A DNA stretch of 64,000 bases from Solirubrobacter deserti (GCF_003344625.1 NZ_QPKJ02000003.1:186001-250000), one strand, 5' to 3'. Positions 35,765 to 45,138 are shown, counted from the first letter of the stretch. Notes: a model not told the origin generated them from the sequence alone. Numbers and translations are program-made.

Positions 35765-37687
35765 TCACCCTTCGGACCTGATCCTGGGCTGCACGCCGCG
35801 CAGGATGTCGTAGATGTTGCGCGTCACCTGCGCGACGTTCGGATCGTCCAGGCGCTGCGGCCACTCGGGCAGGCCGACGCGGATGACGGTGCCCTTGCCG
35901 AGTTGCACGGCCGAGAGCGCCGACCGGATCTCCCGCGCGGGCTTGCCCGTGTTCGCCGCCTCCAGCTCCTCCTCCGGCGTGAGCGGCTGCCCGACCGCCG
36001 CCAGCACCTTGCCCTTGCCGAGCGACGCCGCTTCCTCGAAGCGGGTGAAGCCCGGCAGATCGAGCGCGCCCTCCATCAGGCCGAAGCTCGTGTCCTCGGG
36101 CTCGTACTGGACGAGCGTGGCGGGTGCGCCGACGCGCCGCTCCTTGGCCACGCGCGCGCCGAACGGGTCGGCCGCGGCGGGCTGGGTCGGGCGTTCGAGC
36201 GTCCCGGAGTCCTCGTCGTTGCGCACGCGCAGCCGCACGCCGCGCAGCAGCGTGTCCGAGCCGAAGATCGCGAGCTTGCCGCCGTCGTTGACGTACTTGC
36301 GCAGGCGCTGGCCGAGCGGGCGTGTGATCCAGGTCATCGAACCGGCCAGCAGCACGCCCTCACGGTCCGTGGCGCGTGGGCTGCGGGTGAGGTCGAGGTC
36401 GATGTCACTGGTGAGGTCGTACCGGATCCTCCGGCGGTCCAGGAATACGAGCAGCGGCGCGATGTCGTCGGCAAAGCCGGCCGGCAGCCCTTTCTCGCCC
36501 GCGTACATGCGCGGCCAGCGGACCTTGTCGCCGGTCGCAAGCGTGTTCGGAAGCCCGTCGAACGGCGTGTCGTCGATCTTGTCGGAGCCGAGCCAGCTCA
36601 GCGTCGGCACCACCACGAGCACCTTCGCGCGTTCCTTGGCCTGTACCAGGAACGGCACGGTCGTCGACCAGCGGCCCGCGCGCAGCTCGAGCAGGTAGAC
36701 GCCCGAACGGCCCTCCGGGGCCCGGAAGACGAGGCTCGCGTCCCGCGCGGTGTTGCGCTTGACGACCCGGCTCTCCCCCACGCGCCGCACGCGCCAGCGG
36801 TACTTCGCCCCGCGCGCGTCCACGAAGAACTCGGCGCGCCCGCCGGCGGTCACCGGCCGCACGGGCGGCTGGGCCGAGATGCCGCGTACGGTCAGGCCCG
36901 GCCGGCCCGGCACGGCGCCGACCTCGAACTCCGCCGGGGCCACCCCGCGGTTGCCGGCGGTGTCGCGCACCTGCGCCTGGATGAGGTACACGCCCGGGTC
37001 CAGCGGCTTGCCCTCGACCAGGCCGTCCCAGCGCCTGCGCTGGTAGCGCCCGGGGCGGTCGAACATCGCGACCTGCTTGGGCTTGCCCTGGTCGGTGCGG
37101 AACACGCGGAAGATCGTCGGGAAGCGCGAGCGCCCGCGCGTGTAGATGTCGATCGCCCGATCGCCCTGGGAGACGACGTTCTGCCAGCCGTCCTTCTCAC
37201 CGCACGGAGCGCCGATGCAGACCTGCGGCCGCGGCGCGCGGGTGTCCACGGTCATGGTCTTCTGCACGATCGCCGAGCGGCCCTCGTCACGCAGCGCGAC
37301 GCGCAGGCGGTACTGGCCGTCGGGCACGACGCGCCCGTCGTCGCCCTTGCCGTCCCACGTCATCCGGCGCCAGCGGTTGGGCTGCAGCGGAACCGAGTCC
37401 ACGAGCCGGCGCACGCGATCGCCGTCGAGGTTGACCACGTCGACCGTGGCGTCGTCGGCGACCTTGATCGAGACCGCGATGTCGCTGGCGTCACGGTTGC
37501 CGTCGCCGTTGGGCGAGAACGACGTCGTGATGTCCGGGACGTCGATGACGGGCGGCTCGCTCTTGAGCCGCTGGGCGACGAAGAAGGCCGCAAACGTCGC
37601 TCCCACCAGGACCACGAACGTGATCCGGGCGATCAGGGGCAGCGCCCCAGCCCGGGAAGGGCTAGCCGGTGGACTTGTCTTGGCCAA
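35765..37687 (-). CDS. Membrane-anchored FlgD-Ig / dimethylformamidase-like protein
   Basis: A 640-residue protein. One membrane helix near the N-terminus (LIARITFVVLVGATFAAFFVA) anchors an external part starting with a FlgD-type immunoglobulin domain (TTSFSPNGDGNRDASDIAVS, WDGKGDDGRVVPDGQYRL), two more beta domains (VDTRAPRPQ, GVYLIQAQVRDTAGNRG), and a C-terminal alpha/beta region resembling the large subunit of N,N-dimethylformamidase (VLVVVPTLSWLGSDKIDD, LLVFLDRRRIRYDLTSDID, KYVNDGGKLAIFGSD). Start TTG overlaps the preceding gene by 26 bases. Function unknown; context suggests a role in polysaccharide display or processing. Confidence 0.75.
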   Translation of the reverse strand: MAKTSPPASPSRAGALPLIARITFVVLVGATFAAFFVAQRLKSEPPVIDVPDITTSFSPNGDGNRDASDIAVSIKVADDATVDVVNLDGDRVRRLVDSVPLQPNRWRRMTWDGKGDDGRVVPDGQYRLRVALRDEGRSAIVQKTMTVDTRAPRPQVCIGAPCGEKDGWQNVVSQGDRAIDIYTRGRSRFPTIFRVFRTDQGKPKQVAMFDRPGRYQRRRWDGLVEGKPLDPGVYLIQAQVRDTAGNRGVAPAEFEVGAVPGRPGLTVRGISAQPPVRPVTAGGRAEFFVDARGAKYRWRVRRVGESRVVKRNTARDASLVFRAPEGRSGVYLLELRAGRWSTTVPFLVQAKERAKVLVVVPTLSWLGSDKIDDTPFDGLPNTLATGDKVRWPRMYAGEKGLPAGFADDIAPLLVFLDRRRIRYDLTSDIDLDLTRSPRATDREGVLLAGSMTWITRPLGQRLRKYVNDGGKLAIFGSDTLLRGVRLRVRNDEDSGTLERPTQPAAADPFGARVAKERRVGAPATLVQYEPEDTSFGLMEGALDLPGFTRFEEAASLGKGKVLAAVGQPLTPEEELEAANTGKPAREIRSALSAVQLGKGTVIRVGLPEWPQRLDDPNVAQVTRNIYDILRGVQPRIRSEG

Positions 37688-38792
37688 TGACCACGACCAC
37701 GTTCCACTCGCGCTGGCCCACCTGCACGGCCGCGGCCTGGATCTCGTCGCTGAGCTGCTCGACGCGCTCGATGCCGAGGACGTCCGCGACCCCCTCGGCG
37801 GCGCTCTTGTCGCCGCGGGCGTACATGACCGTCGACGTGGTGGTCTGCTCGGCCTCGCCGAGGTTGCCGAACAGGACGTTGCCGTCGGGGTAGCCGTCCT
37901 GGACGAGGTTGTCCCGGAACCCGCTGGCGAGGCCCGCCTCGTTCGTGCCGTTGAGGACGGCGACCTGCGCCTCCTCCTTGCTCACGCCCGGCTCCGGAGT
38001 GGCCTCCGGCGTCGCGTCGCCGCCCTCGGGCGTGGGGTCCTCCTCGATGCGGTTGCCGGCGGGAGGCGTCGGCGAGCTCGCGTTCTCGGGGTCGTCGCCA
38101 CCGATCTGGGTGAACGCGAAGCCGACGCCCGCGATGACGAGCACCGCGGCGATCGCCGTGACGATGATCCCGCGCGCGTTGCCCTCGCGCCGCGGCGGCG
38201 GCGAGGCCGCGCGGCGGCCGGGCGACGCCTGGCTGCGACGGGGCGGCAGCGGCTCCAGCCGGCGCGCGGCGGGCGTGGCCGGCGGCGGCGTGGCGTGCCC
38301 GGCCCCGCCGCCGTTGGTGGACGGCGTCGGTGCGGGCGGCACGGCGACGGTCTGCGTCGGGGGCGGCGCCGCGGCCGCGGCCATCGCCGGCGCCGGGTGC
38401 GCCTTCGGCACGTGCGGCACGTGCGGCTCGTGCACGCCGGCGGCGCGCGCGAACGCGAGCGCGGCGACCTCCTCCGGCTTGAGCTCGACGACGCCGTTGG
38501 CCGGCGCCTCCGCTACAGGCGCGGCCTGCGCGACGGGCTGCGGGCGCGGCTGGGCGACGCGCTGCGGCGCCGGAGCGGGCGCGCGGCGCGCCTGCTCGGC
38601 CTGCTCGTACGCGTACTCGAGGTCTTCCGCGCGCTCGGGCATGCGCCCCGCCCATTGGCGCAGGCGCTTGACTTCGCGCGCCTGGGCGAAGTAGAGCAGG
38701 GACAGAACGGCCAGGCCGAAGAAGGCGGCGATACCGACGTACGCACCGTACTTCTCGACCTGCTCCTGAAGCGAGAACGCGAGGAAAAGCAT
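37662..38792 (-). CDS. LytR_C domain membrane protein
   Basis: A 376-residue protein with an N-terminal membrane helix (YVGIAAFFGLAVLSLLYFA), a cytoplasmic-looking charged and Pro/Ala-rich region, a second membrane helix (GIIVTAIAAVLVIAGVGFAFT) and a C-terminal LytR_C domain (VAVLNGTNEAGLASGFRDNL, TSTVMYARGDKSAAEGVADVLG, VVVVIGQDKS). The LCP catalytic domain that attaches glycopolymers to peptidoglycan is missing. It lies between the dehydratase and the FlgD-Ig protein in a single-strand run. Confidence 0.85.
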   Translation of the reverse strand: MLFLAFSLQEQVEKYGAYVGIAAFFGLAVLSLLYFAQAREVKRLRQWAGRMPERAEDLEYAYEQAEQARRAPAPAPQRVAQPRPQPVAQAAPVAEAPANGVVELKPEEVAALAFARAAGVHEPHVPHVPKAHPAPAMAAAAAPPPTQTVAVPPAPTPSTNGGGAGHATPPPATPAARRLEPLPPRRSQASPGRRAASPPPRREGNARGIIVTAIAAVLVIAGVGFAFTQIGGDDPENASSPTPPAGNRIEEDPTPEGGDATPEATPEPGVSKEEAQVAVLNGTNEAGLASGFRDNLVQDGYPDGNVLFGNLGEAEQTTTSTVMYARGDKSAAEGVADVLGIERVEQLSDEIQAAAVQVGQREWNVVVVIGQDKSTG

Positions 38793-38810
38793 GGAGCCGG
38801 GCCGAGAAGT

Positions 38811-40709
38811 CTAGGAGGCCGTGCCCCCGGAGCGTTCCGCGGGCGCGGTCCGGCCGGTCGAGAATTCGGACACGGCGGCGGCCAGCGCGGCCGCGTCGCC
38901 CTCGGCGACGAGCAGGCCGACCTTGTCGAAGACGTATTCCACCCATGCGGGTTCGACGCTCGGCCGCGCAGCCCTGCGGATCTTCTCCGCGGGCGTCGGC
39001 TCGGGCGTCTCGTAGGAGTTGAACAGCTGCTCGTGCAGCTTCTCGCCCGGCCGCCGGCCGACGATCGTGATCCCGATGTCGCGGCCGACCTTGAGTCCGG
39101 AGAACTCGATCATCTGCTTGGCCAGCTCCATGATCGAGACCGGCTCGCCCATGTCGAGCGCGTACACCTCGCCGCCGCGGGCCAGCGAGCCCGAGCGGAT
39201 GACGAGCTGCACCGCCTCCGGGATGGTCATGAAGAAGCGCGTCATCTCCGGGTCGGTCACCGTCACCGGGCCGCCCGCGGCGATCTGGCGGCGGAAGATC
39301 GGCACCACCGAGCCCGAGGAGCCGAGCACGTTGCCGAAGCGCACCGCGCAGAACGCGGTCTCCGGGAAGCGCGCGTTGGCGGCTTCCACGGCCCACTCCG
39401 CGAGCGCCTTGGACGCACCCATGACCGTCGCCGGCGCCACGGCCTTGTCGGTCGAGATGAGCACGAAGCTCACCACGCCCGCCTCGCCCGAGATCTCCGT
39501 CAGCGTCCGCGTGGCGAGCGCGTTGTTGCGCACGGCCTCGATCGGGTTGGCCTCCATCAGGCCGACGTGCTTGTAGGCCGCGGCGTGGAAGACCACCTCG
39601 GGCTGGTGCTGGGCGAACACCTCCCGCATGCGCTCCTCGTCCTTGACGTCCGCGAGCACGGAGACCGTGGTCTTGACGTGGCGCTCGTCGACGAGCTCGC
39701 GCTCGATCTCGAACAGGTTCGCCTCGCTGTGGTCGACCAGGACGAGCCGGCTGGGGTTCACCCGGGCGATCTGGCGGCACAGCTCGGAGCCGATCGAGCC
39801 GCCGGCGCCCGTCACCAGCACGCGCCGGCCGGTGAGGTAGCCGCCGACCGACTTCTCCATCGTCACCGGGTTGCGGCCCAGCACGTCCTCGACGCGCACC
39901 TCGCGCAGCTGACGCGTGAGGTGGCTGCCGCCCTGCAGCAACTCGAACACGGTCGGGACGGTCTTGACCGGGACGCCGTGCTCACGGCAGGCGCTGACCA
40001 CGCGCCCGCGCAGCTCGCCGGGCGCAGACGGGATCGCGATCATGACCTCGTCGGGCTCGTAGTCCGCGAGCACCTCGTCGAGGTCGTAGGTCGTGCCGAA
40101 GACGTCGCGGCCCGTCTTGTTGTCGTCGACGAAGCCGATCGGGCGCAGCCCGAGCTCCGGGTTCTTGACGAGCTCGTTCTGGAGCAGGTGCCCGCCGTCG
40201 CCCGCGCCGACGATCAGCACGCTGCGCGCGTCGCGGCGCACGCGCCAGCCCGTGATCGGCCGTACGTAGAAGAAGTGGACGGCGTAGCGCGTGCCGGTCA
40301 GCAGCGCGCCCGTGAGCAGGCCGAAGACCAGCAGCACGCCGGACGGGACCGTCAGCGGGCGCAGACCCTCGGACGAGTTGATCAGGACGGGCTGGACGAT
40401 GACGACGTAGCCGATCAGCGCGAGGACCGCGAGGACGACGCCCTCGGCGATCTTCAGGTACTCGCGCTGGGACGAGTAGCGCATCCAGTGCCGGTACATG
40501 CCGACGATGACGAAGCACAGGACCGAACCGCAGACCGCGAACGCGAGCGTCCGCCAGAACAGGTCCGAGTACCGCGCCGGAATCTCGCCGTCGAACCGGA
40601 ACCAATAGGCGAGGTAGTAAGCCAGCGCGACCAGCCCCGCGTCCAAGGCCAACTGTGGGGCAGCGTGGCGATGGATCGGAAAGGCCGCGCTACGGAGCCG
40701 GCGGCGCAT
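38811..40709 (-). CDS. WbpM/CapD-type UDP-sugar 4,6-dehydratase
   Basis: A 632-residue membrane nucleotide-sugar dehydratase. Four N-terminal membrane helices, a CoA-binding-like Rossmann domain (VLIVGAGDGGHLLQNEL), then the SDR dehydratase domain: RVLVTGAGGSIGSELCRQI, SVLADVKDEERM, VFHAAAYKHVGLMEANP, VLISTDKAVAPATVMGASKALAEW with the SMK form of the catalytic Tyr-Lys motif, and MTRFFMTIPEAVQLVI. Family members convert UDP-GlcNAc to a 4-keto-6-deoxy sugar for polysaccharides or flagellin glycans. Confidence 0.93.
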   Translation of the reverse strand: MRRRLRSAAFPIHRHAAPQLALDAGLVALAYYLAYWFRFDGEIPARYSDLFWRTLAFAVCGSVLCFVIVGMYRHWMRYSSQREYLKIAEGVVLAVLALIGYVVIVQPVLINSSEGLRPLTVPSGVLLVFGLLTGALLTGTRYAVHFFYVRPITGWRVRRDARSVLIVGAGDGGHLLQNELVKNPELGLRPIGFVDDNKTGRDVFGTTYDLDEVLADYEPDEVMIAIPSAPGELRGRVVSACREHGVPVKTVPTVFELLQGGSHLTRQLREVRVEDVLGRNPVTMEKSVGGYLTGRRVLVTGAGGSIGSELCRQIARVNPSRLVLVDHSEANLFEIERELVDERHVKTTVSVLADVKDEERMREVFAQHQPEVVFHAAAYKHVGLMEANPIEAVRNNALATRTLTEISGEAGVVSFVLISTDKAVAPATVMGASKALAEWAVEAANARFPETAFCAVRFGNVLGSSGSVVPIFRRQIAAGGPVTVTDPEMTRFFMTIPEAVQLVIRSGSLARGGEVYALDMGEPVSIMELAKQMIEFSGLKVGRDIGITIVGRRPGEKLHEQLFNSYETPEPTPAEKIRRAARPSVEPAWVEYVFDKVGLLVAEGDAAALAAAVSEFSTGRTAPAERSGGTAS

Positions 40710-40790
40710 CCCGAGCAGTGTATTGGGCGCTGCGGCGAGAAGACGTCGTGAACGACCGGGGAAGGGCTGCCGCCCTCCCGGATCCCCCGC

Positions 40791-41777
40791 TCAACGCACG
40801 AACAGATCCGTGAATACCGCCGGGTCGCGCCGCACGCGCTCCGCGGCGGCCCTTGAGCGCTTCTCGAGCACCACGTCCTCGGCGCGCTGGAGCCGGTGCA
40901 TCCGGCCGGACGCGATCAGCGCCTCGTCGACCGCGCCGAGCCGCCCTTCGAACGTCGTCCACACCGGCGTGCCGAGTGCGACCGCCTCGCGGTTCATGGT
41001 CCCGCCGGCGCTGATCACCAGGTCCGCGTACGCGATCAGCGACTGCGCGTCGATCGCCTTCTCCGGCACGATGAACCCGCCCTCGCGCGCGAGCTCGTCC
41101 CGCTGGGAGTCCGTGCGCGGCAGCACGACGACCTGGCTGCCCTTGAGCCGCTGCAGCACCTGGGTGAAGACGGGCGCCTCGAAGCGGTGATAGAGCGAGA
41201 CCGCGGGCGGGGTACGGACGATCGCGAGCGGCTGGGAGGCGTCCAGCCCGAGCTCGTCCAGCACGGCCGGGTCGGGCTCGAAGTCCGCCAGGTAGTACTC
41301 CTCCTTGAGCCCTTCGTACGGGCGCCACTTGGCCTGGGTGGTGCCGTACTGGGCGAGCCGGTCGAAGGGGATCGCGTCCGGGACGACCACGCGCGTCGCG
41401 AGCCGGCAGTTGATCGCGTGCTGCTGGCGGGCCCACTCGTAGTCGAACGCGGTCGCCGACGGGATCCGCAGCAGCTTCGCCGCCACCGAGATGTCGTTGG
41501 AGCCGTGACCGAGCGCGAGGTCGATTCCGCGCCCGCTCGCCCAGCGCACGAGCGCGCCCGAGCGCTGGAAGAGCCCGAGCCCCTTGGCCGCGAGCCGGCC
41601 GCCGCGGTGATGTCCGATCGCCGTGTGGTCGAGCCGGAAGCGCTCGAGCAGGCCGAGCGTCTGCGCGAAGTCCCGCGCGGTGATCAGCACTTCGTCGCCG
41701 CGGGCGCGCAGCGTCTCGATGACGGGCCGCATGACGAGCACGTGCGGCGAATTGGTGAGGTCGATCCAGACGCGCAA
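40791..41777 (-). CDS. DUF354 family glycosyltransferase-like protein
   Basis: A 328-residue DUF354 protein with GT-B topology related to UDP-GlcNAc 2-epimerase and MurG. Motifs: VWIDLTNSPHVLVMRPVI at the start, LALGHGSNDISVAAKL, TAFDYEWARQQHAINCRLA, VVLPRTDSQRDELAREGG and YADLVISAGGTMNREAVALGTPVWTTFEG. TTG start. Located upstream of the 4,6-dehydratase on the same strand, it probably modifies or transfers the sugar. Biochemistry of the family is unsettled. Confidence 0.85.
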   Translation of the reverse strand: MRVWIDLTNSPHVLVMRPVIETLRARGDEVLITARDFAQTLGLLERFRLDHTAIGHHRGGRLAAKGLGLFQRSGALVRWASGRGIDLALGHGSNDISVAAKLLRIPSATAFDYEWARQQHAINCRLATRVVVPDAIPFDRLAQYGTTQAKWRPYEGLKEEYYLADFEPDPAVLDELGLDASQPLAIVRTPPAVSLYHRFEAPVFTQVLQRLKGSQVVVLPRTDSQRDELAREGGFIVPEKAIDAQSLIAYADLVISAGGTMNREAVALGTPVWTTFEGRLGAVDEALIASGRMHRLQRAEDVVLEKRSRAAAERVRRDPAVFTDLFVR

Positions 41778-41923
41778 GGGCGGCCGCGCACTCTAGTGCC
41801 CGCGACTCGCCGCCACCGGCGAAGCCGGTCGGCACGAGTCGACAGCGATCACGTTCGCACGGACGCAGTCCCTCGCAACGTGATTGCCCGCAAGTATTCG
41901 TGCTGACCGTCGTTCGTGCGGAT

Positions 41924-42727
41924 ATGAACAAGCGCCTCATCGCCGGTCTCGCCGTCGCGTTTGCACTCGTCGGCGCTTCCTCCGCCCAGGCTCAATGGGC
42001 CCCGGCCAGCTCCGCCACGGTTCGTCCGGGCGTTCAGACGTACACCAACGGTGGTCAGTGCACCGCGAACTTCGTCTTCACGGCCGGAAGCGACGTCTAC
42101 ATCGGCCAGGCCGCACACTGCTCGTCGACGGGCGCGCAGACCGACACGGACGGCTGCATCGCCGAGAGCCTGCCGGACGGAACCGCCGTCGAGGTCACGG
42201 GCGCGTCCAAGCCCGGGACGATGGTCTACAACAGCTGGAACGCGATGCAGGCCGCCGGGGAGACCGACCCCGACACCTGCGCCTACAACGACTTCGCGCT
42301 AATCAAGCTCGACCCGGCCGACCACGGCAAGGTCAACCCGTCCGTCCCGACGATGGGCGGCCCGACCGCGCTCGGCGACACCACGGCGCTCGGCGACACG
42401 GTCTACAGCTACGGCAACTCCTCGCTGCGCCAGGGCATCACGCTGCTCTCGCCCAAGCTCGGCAAGAGCCTCGGCGCGCAGGGCGCGGGCTGGACGCACC
42501 TCGTCTACACCGTGACGCCGGGGATCCCGGGCGACTCCGGCAGCGGCTTCATGGACGACCGGGGCAACGCGTTCGGCGTGCTCTCGACGCTGCAGCTCGC
42601 GCCCGTCGCGGCCTCCAACGGCGTCTCGGACCTGGCCAAGGCGCTGGCGTACGCGCGCAGCCACGGCGGCCCGGACGTGACGCTGGCCAAGGGCACCGAG
42701 CCGTTCACCGGCTCGATCATCGGTTGA
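41924..42727 (+). CDS. Secreted trypsin-like serine protease (S1 family)
   Basis: A 267-residue exported protein; signal peptide KRLIAGLAVAFALVGASSAQA, starting at the ATG at 41924. Chymotrypsin-fold triad: His in GQAAHCSS, Asp in AYNDFALIKLD and Ser in PGIPGDSGSGFMDD. A disulfide-rich pattern is suggested by Cys near the His and in GCIAES. Likely an active extracellular protease; substrates unknown. Confidence 0.88.
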   Translation: MNKRLIAGLAVAFALVGASSAQAQWAPASSATVRPGVQTYTNGGQCTANFVFTAGSDVYIGQAAHCSSTGAQTDTDGCIAESLPDGTAVEVTGASKPGTMVYNSWNAMQAAGETDPDTCAYNDFALIKLDPADHGKVNPSVPTMGGPTALGDTTALGDTVYSYGNSSLRQGITLLSPKLGKSLGAQGAGWTHLVYTVTPGIPGDSGSGFMDDRGNAFGVLSTLQLAPVAASNGVSDLAKALAYARSHGGPDVTLAKGTEPFTGSIIG

Positions 42728-42806
42728 TAGATCAACTGCAGGCTTGACGGCCCGGCGGCGCGGGACTTACGCTCTCGACAACGGCCCGCGCCGCCCCGTC
42801 GAAGCC

Positions 42807-43265
42807 ATGTTCACCTCTCAATCCCTGCGAGCCGTACCCAAGCCTGGCTCCGTCGGGTTCAAGGAGCACCGGCTCGACGACGTGGTGCACCAGATCGACG
42901 TCGCGGGCGCGCTCGAGGACACCGGCGAGCTGAGCCGCCGCATCGAGGCCGCGCTCGCCGGCGGTGTCCGCTGGCTGATCCTCGACCTCAGCGAGGCGGC
43001 CGTGGTGTCCGACCTCGTACTCGAGGGCCTCGTGGACGCCGCGGGCGCGCTGCGCGCCCGCAAGGGCGAGCTGATCGTCGCCGGCGCCCAGCGCCATGTC
43101 GCCCAGCGGCTCGCCGCCTACGACGTCGCGCACCGCCCGGCGGTGGCGGCGAACGTCGACCAGGCCGTGATGATCCTCAAGATGCTGCGCCCGAAGACCG
43201 ACATCCGGCGGGCCAAGCAGCGCATCACGTCGCTGACGCTGCCCCGCATCGAACCCAAGATTTGA
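42807..43265 (+). CDS. STAS-domain (anti-anti-sigma-like) protein
   Basis: A 152-residue protein with one STAS domain: VVHQIDVAGALEDTGELSRRIEAAL, WLILDLSEAAVVSDLVLEGLVDAAGAL and ELIVAGAQRHVAQRLAAYDV. The phosphorylatable Ser in such proteins lies after the DLS strand, here SEAAVVSDLV. It could control a sigma factor through an anti-sigma kinase, none of which is visible nearby. Start ATG at 42807; an upstream in-frame start at 42744 is possible. The stop overlaps the uppP start. Confidence 0.8.
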   Translation: MFTSQSLRAVPKPGSVGFKEHRLDDVVHQIDVAGALEDTGELSRRIEAALAGGVRWLILDLSEAAVVSDLVLEGLVDAAGALRARKGELIVAGAQRHVAQRLAAYDVAHRPAVAANVDQAVMILKMLRPKTDIRRAKQRITSLTLPRIEPKI

Positions 43266-44089
43266 AGTCGACCGCGCAGGTCGTGGCCCTGGGGTTGGTC
43301 CAGGGCGTGACCGAGCTGCTGCCGGTGTCGTCGTCGGCGCACATCGGCGCCGTCCCGCGTCTGCTGGGCTGGGAAGTGGCGGACTGGCCGCCGGCGCGCC
43401 GCAAGGAGCTCGAGGTCGCGCTGCATACCGGCGCCGCGCTCGCGCTCGCTCCGTTGTTCTGGCGGTTGCGGCCCGACGCCAAGACGCTCGCGCTCTCGCT
43501 CGCCCCGCCCGTGGTGATCGGGGGCCTGTTCGAGCGCGCGATCGAGGAGCGGCTCGGCGGGCCGACGGCGCTCGCGGCCGGGCTGGTGGGTGGCGGGGTC
43601 GTGATGGTGGTGGCGGATGCGTGGGCGGACTGGTCTGGGCCTCGGCGGGAGGGACAGGGCTGGGCAACCCAGCGCGCAACCGCGTGGTCAGCCCTGCCCC
43701 GCGGGGCGCGGTGTGGCTGGGGCCGCGGCGGGGAGGCGCGGGCGCGGGGGCTCGCGCTCGGCCTTGCACAGGCGGCGGCGCTGGTGCCCGGCGTGTCGCG
43801 GTCCGGCGCGACGCTCGCCTCCGCGCGGGCGCTCGGGTACTCGCGGGCGGAAGCCTCGAAGCTCTCGTTCGGCGTCGCCGGGCCCGTGCTCGTCGGCGCG
43901 ACCGCGCTGAAGGCGTGGCGCGGACGCCGCACCGCGGATCGTCGCCTGCTCGCCACCGGGATCGCAGCGTCGTTCGTGGGCACGCGCGCGGCGCTGCGGC
44001 TCTTCGGCCTCGAGCGCGGGCCGCTGTGGCCGTTCGCGCTCGAACGAGCGGCGCTCGCGGGCCTCGTGCGCTACGGTCGGCGGCCGTGA
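43262..44089 (+). CDS. uppP: Undecaprenyl-diphosphate phosphatase
   Basis: A 275-residue polytopic membrane phosphatase recycling the lipid carrier for peptidoglycan and exopolysaccharide. Signature segments GLVQGVTELLPVSSSAH (with catalytic Glu) and ALVPGVSRSGATLASARALG are present, as is LEVALHTGAALAL. The region at 43620-43740, just before the second motif, is unusually Gly/Arg/Trp-rich (EGQGWATQRATAW), but total length is normal. TTG start overlaps the STAS stop (TTGA). Residual function is likely. Confidence 0.9.
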   Translation: MKSTAQVVALGLVQGVTELLPVSSSAHIGAVPRLLGWEVADWPPARRKELEVALHTGAALALAPLFWRLRPDAKTLALSLAPPVVIGGLFERAIEERLGGPTALAAGLVGGGVVMVVADAWADWSGPRREGQGWATQRATAWSALPRGARCGWGRGGEARARGLALGLAQAAALVPGVSRSGATLASARALGYSRAEASKLSFGVAGPVLVGATALKAWRGRRTADRRLLATGIAASFVGTRAALRLFGLERGPLWPFALERAALAGLVRYGRRP

Positions 44090-45138
44090 GCCCCGACGCG
44101 TACGCCCAAGCCGGAGTCGACCAACACGGAGCGGACCGCGCCGTCGCCGCGCTGGTGTCGGTCCTGCGCACGATCGACCCCGGGCGCGCGTCGCGCAGCC
44201 GCCTCGCGAGCGGCCACTACGCCGCCGTGCTCGAGGTGGCGCCGAACCTGGGGATCGCGGTCGGGACGGACGGCGTCGGCTCCAAGCTGATCCTCGCCGA
44301 GCAGACCGGGCGCTACGACACCGTCGGCGTCGACTGCGTCGCGATGAACGTCAACGACGTCGTGTGCGTCGGCGCCGAGCCGATCGCGTTGCTCGACTAC
44401 CTGGCCGTCGAACGCGCCGATCCGGACGTGATGGAGCAGATCGGCGTCGGCCTCAAGAAGGGCGCCGAGCTCGCGGGCGTCGAGATCCCGGGCGGCGAGG
44501 TCGCGATCCTGCCCGAGCTGATCCGCGGCCACCCGTCGCCGAACGGCTTCGACCTCACGGCCACGTGCTTCGGCACGGTCGCGCTCGACCAGCTCGTCAC
44601 CGGCGACAGGATCGCCCCGGGCGACGCGCTGATCGGCGTGCCCAGCAGCGGCCTGCACTCGAACTCCTACACGCTCGCGCGCAAGGTCGTCGAGGACCTG
44701 GACCTGAACACGCCGTTCGAGGGCGGCACGCTCGCCGACGCGCTGCTCGAGCCGACGGTGATCTACGTGCGCGCCACGCTCGAGCTCATCCGCAGCGACG
44801 TGGACGTCCGCGGGCTCGCCCACATCACCGGCGGCGGGCTGCTGAACCTCACGCGCCTGAACGAGGGCGTCGGCTTCGCGATCGAGGACCCGCTCCCCGT
44901 CCCGCCGATCGTCGCGTTCGTCATCGAGCGCGGGAAGATCGCGACCTCCGAGGCGTGGGAGGTCTTCAACATGGGCTGCGGCTTCGTCGCGGTCGTGCCC
45001 GACGGGGACGCCGACGAGGCCACCGAGCGGCTCGCCGCGCACCACCCCGGTGCGCGCCGGATCGGCACCGTCACCGGCGACGCCGGCCGCGTCACCGCGC
45101 CCGGCTACCCATCGTCGCCGGGCGCCTCCGGCGGCTGA
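44086..45138 (+). CDS. purM: Phosphoribosylformylglycinamidine cyclo-ligase
   Basis: A 350-residue AIR synthetase catalysing ATP-dependent ring closure in purine synthesis. Segments: SPDAYAQAGVDQHGADRAVAALV, VGTDGVGSKLILAEQTGRYDTVGVDCVAMNVNDV, EPIALLDYLA, GGEVAILPELI, GDALIGVPSSGLHSNSYTL, HITGGGLLNL and FNMGCGFVAVV. GTG start overlaps the uppP stop (GTGA), so it is translationally coupled to a membrane recycling enzyme, an unusual setting for this gene. The C-terminus overlaps the convergent small gene by 34 bases. Confidence 0.94.
   Translation: MSPDAYAQAGVDQHGADRAVAALVSVLRTIDPGRASRSRLASGHYAAVLEVAPNLGIAVGTDGVGSKLILAEQTGRYDTVGVDCVAMNVNDVVCVGAEPIALLDYLAVERADPDVMEQIGVGLKKGAELAGVEIPGGEVAILPELIRGHPSPNGFDLTATCFGTVALDQLVTGDRIAPGDALIGVPSSGLHSNSYTLARKVVEDLDLNTPFEGGTLADALLEPTVIYVRATLELIRSDVDVRGLAHITGGGLLNLTRLNEGVGFAIEDPLPVPPIVAFVIERGKIATSEAWEVFNMGCGFVAVVPDGDADEATERLAAHHPGARRIGTVTGDAGRVTAPGYPSSPGASGG

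Noticed and set aside
37146..40751. A long open frame on the plus strand opposite the dehydratase and LytR_C genes
   Set aside because: Its composition is Arg/His/Asp/Gly-rich with no family motifs, and the minus strand encodes clear conserved proteins. In DNA this GC-rich, antisense frames stay open by chance.
43620..43740. Small mobile insertion inside uppP, suggested by inverted repeats and odd composition
   Set aside because: The protein keeps normal family length and both catalytic motifs in frame, so an insertion is not needed to explain it.
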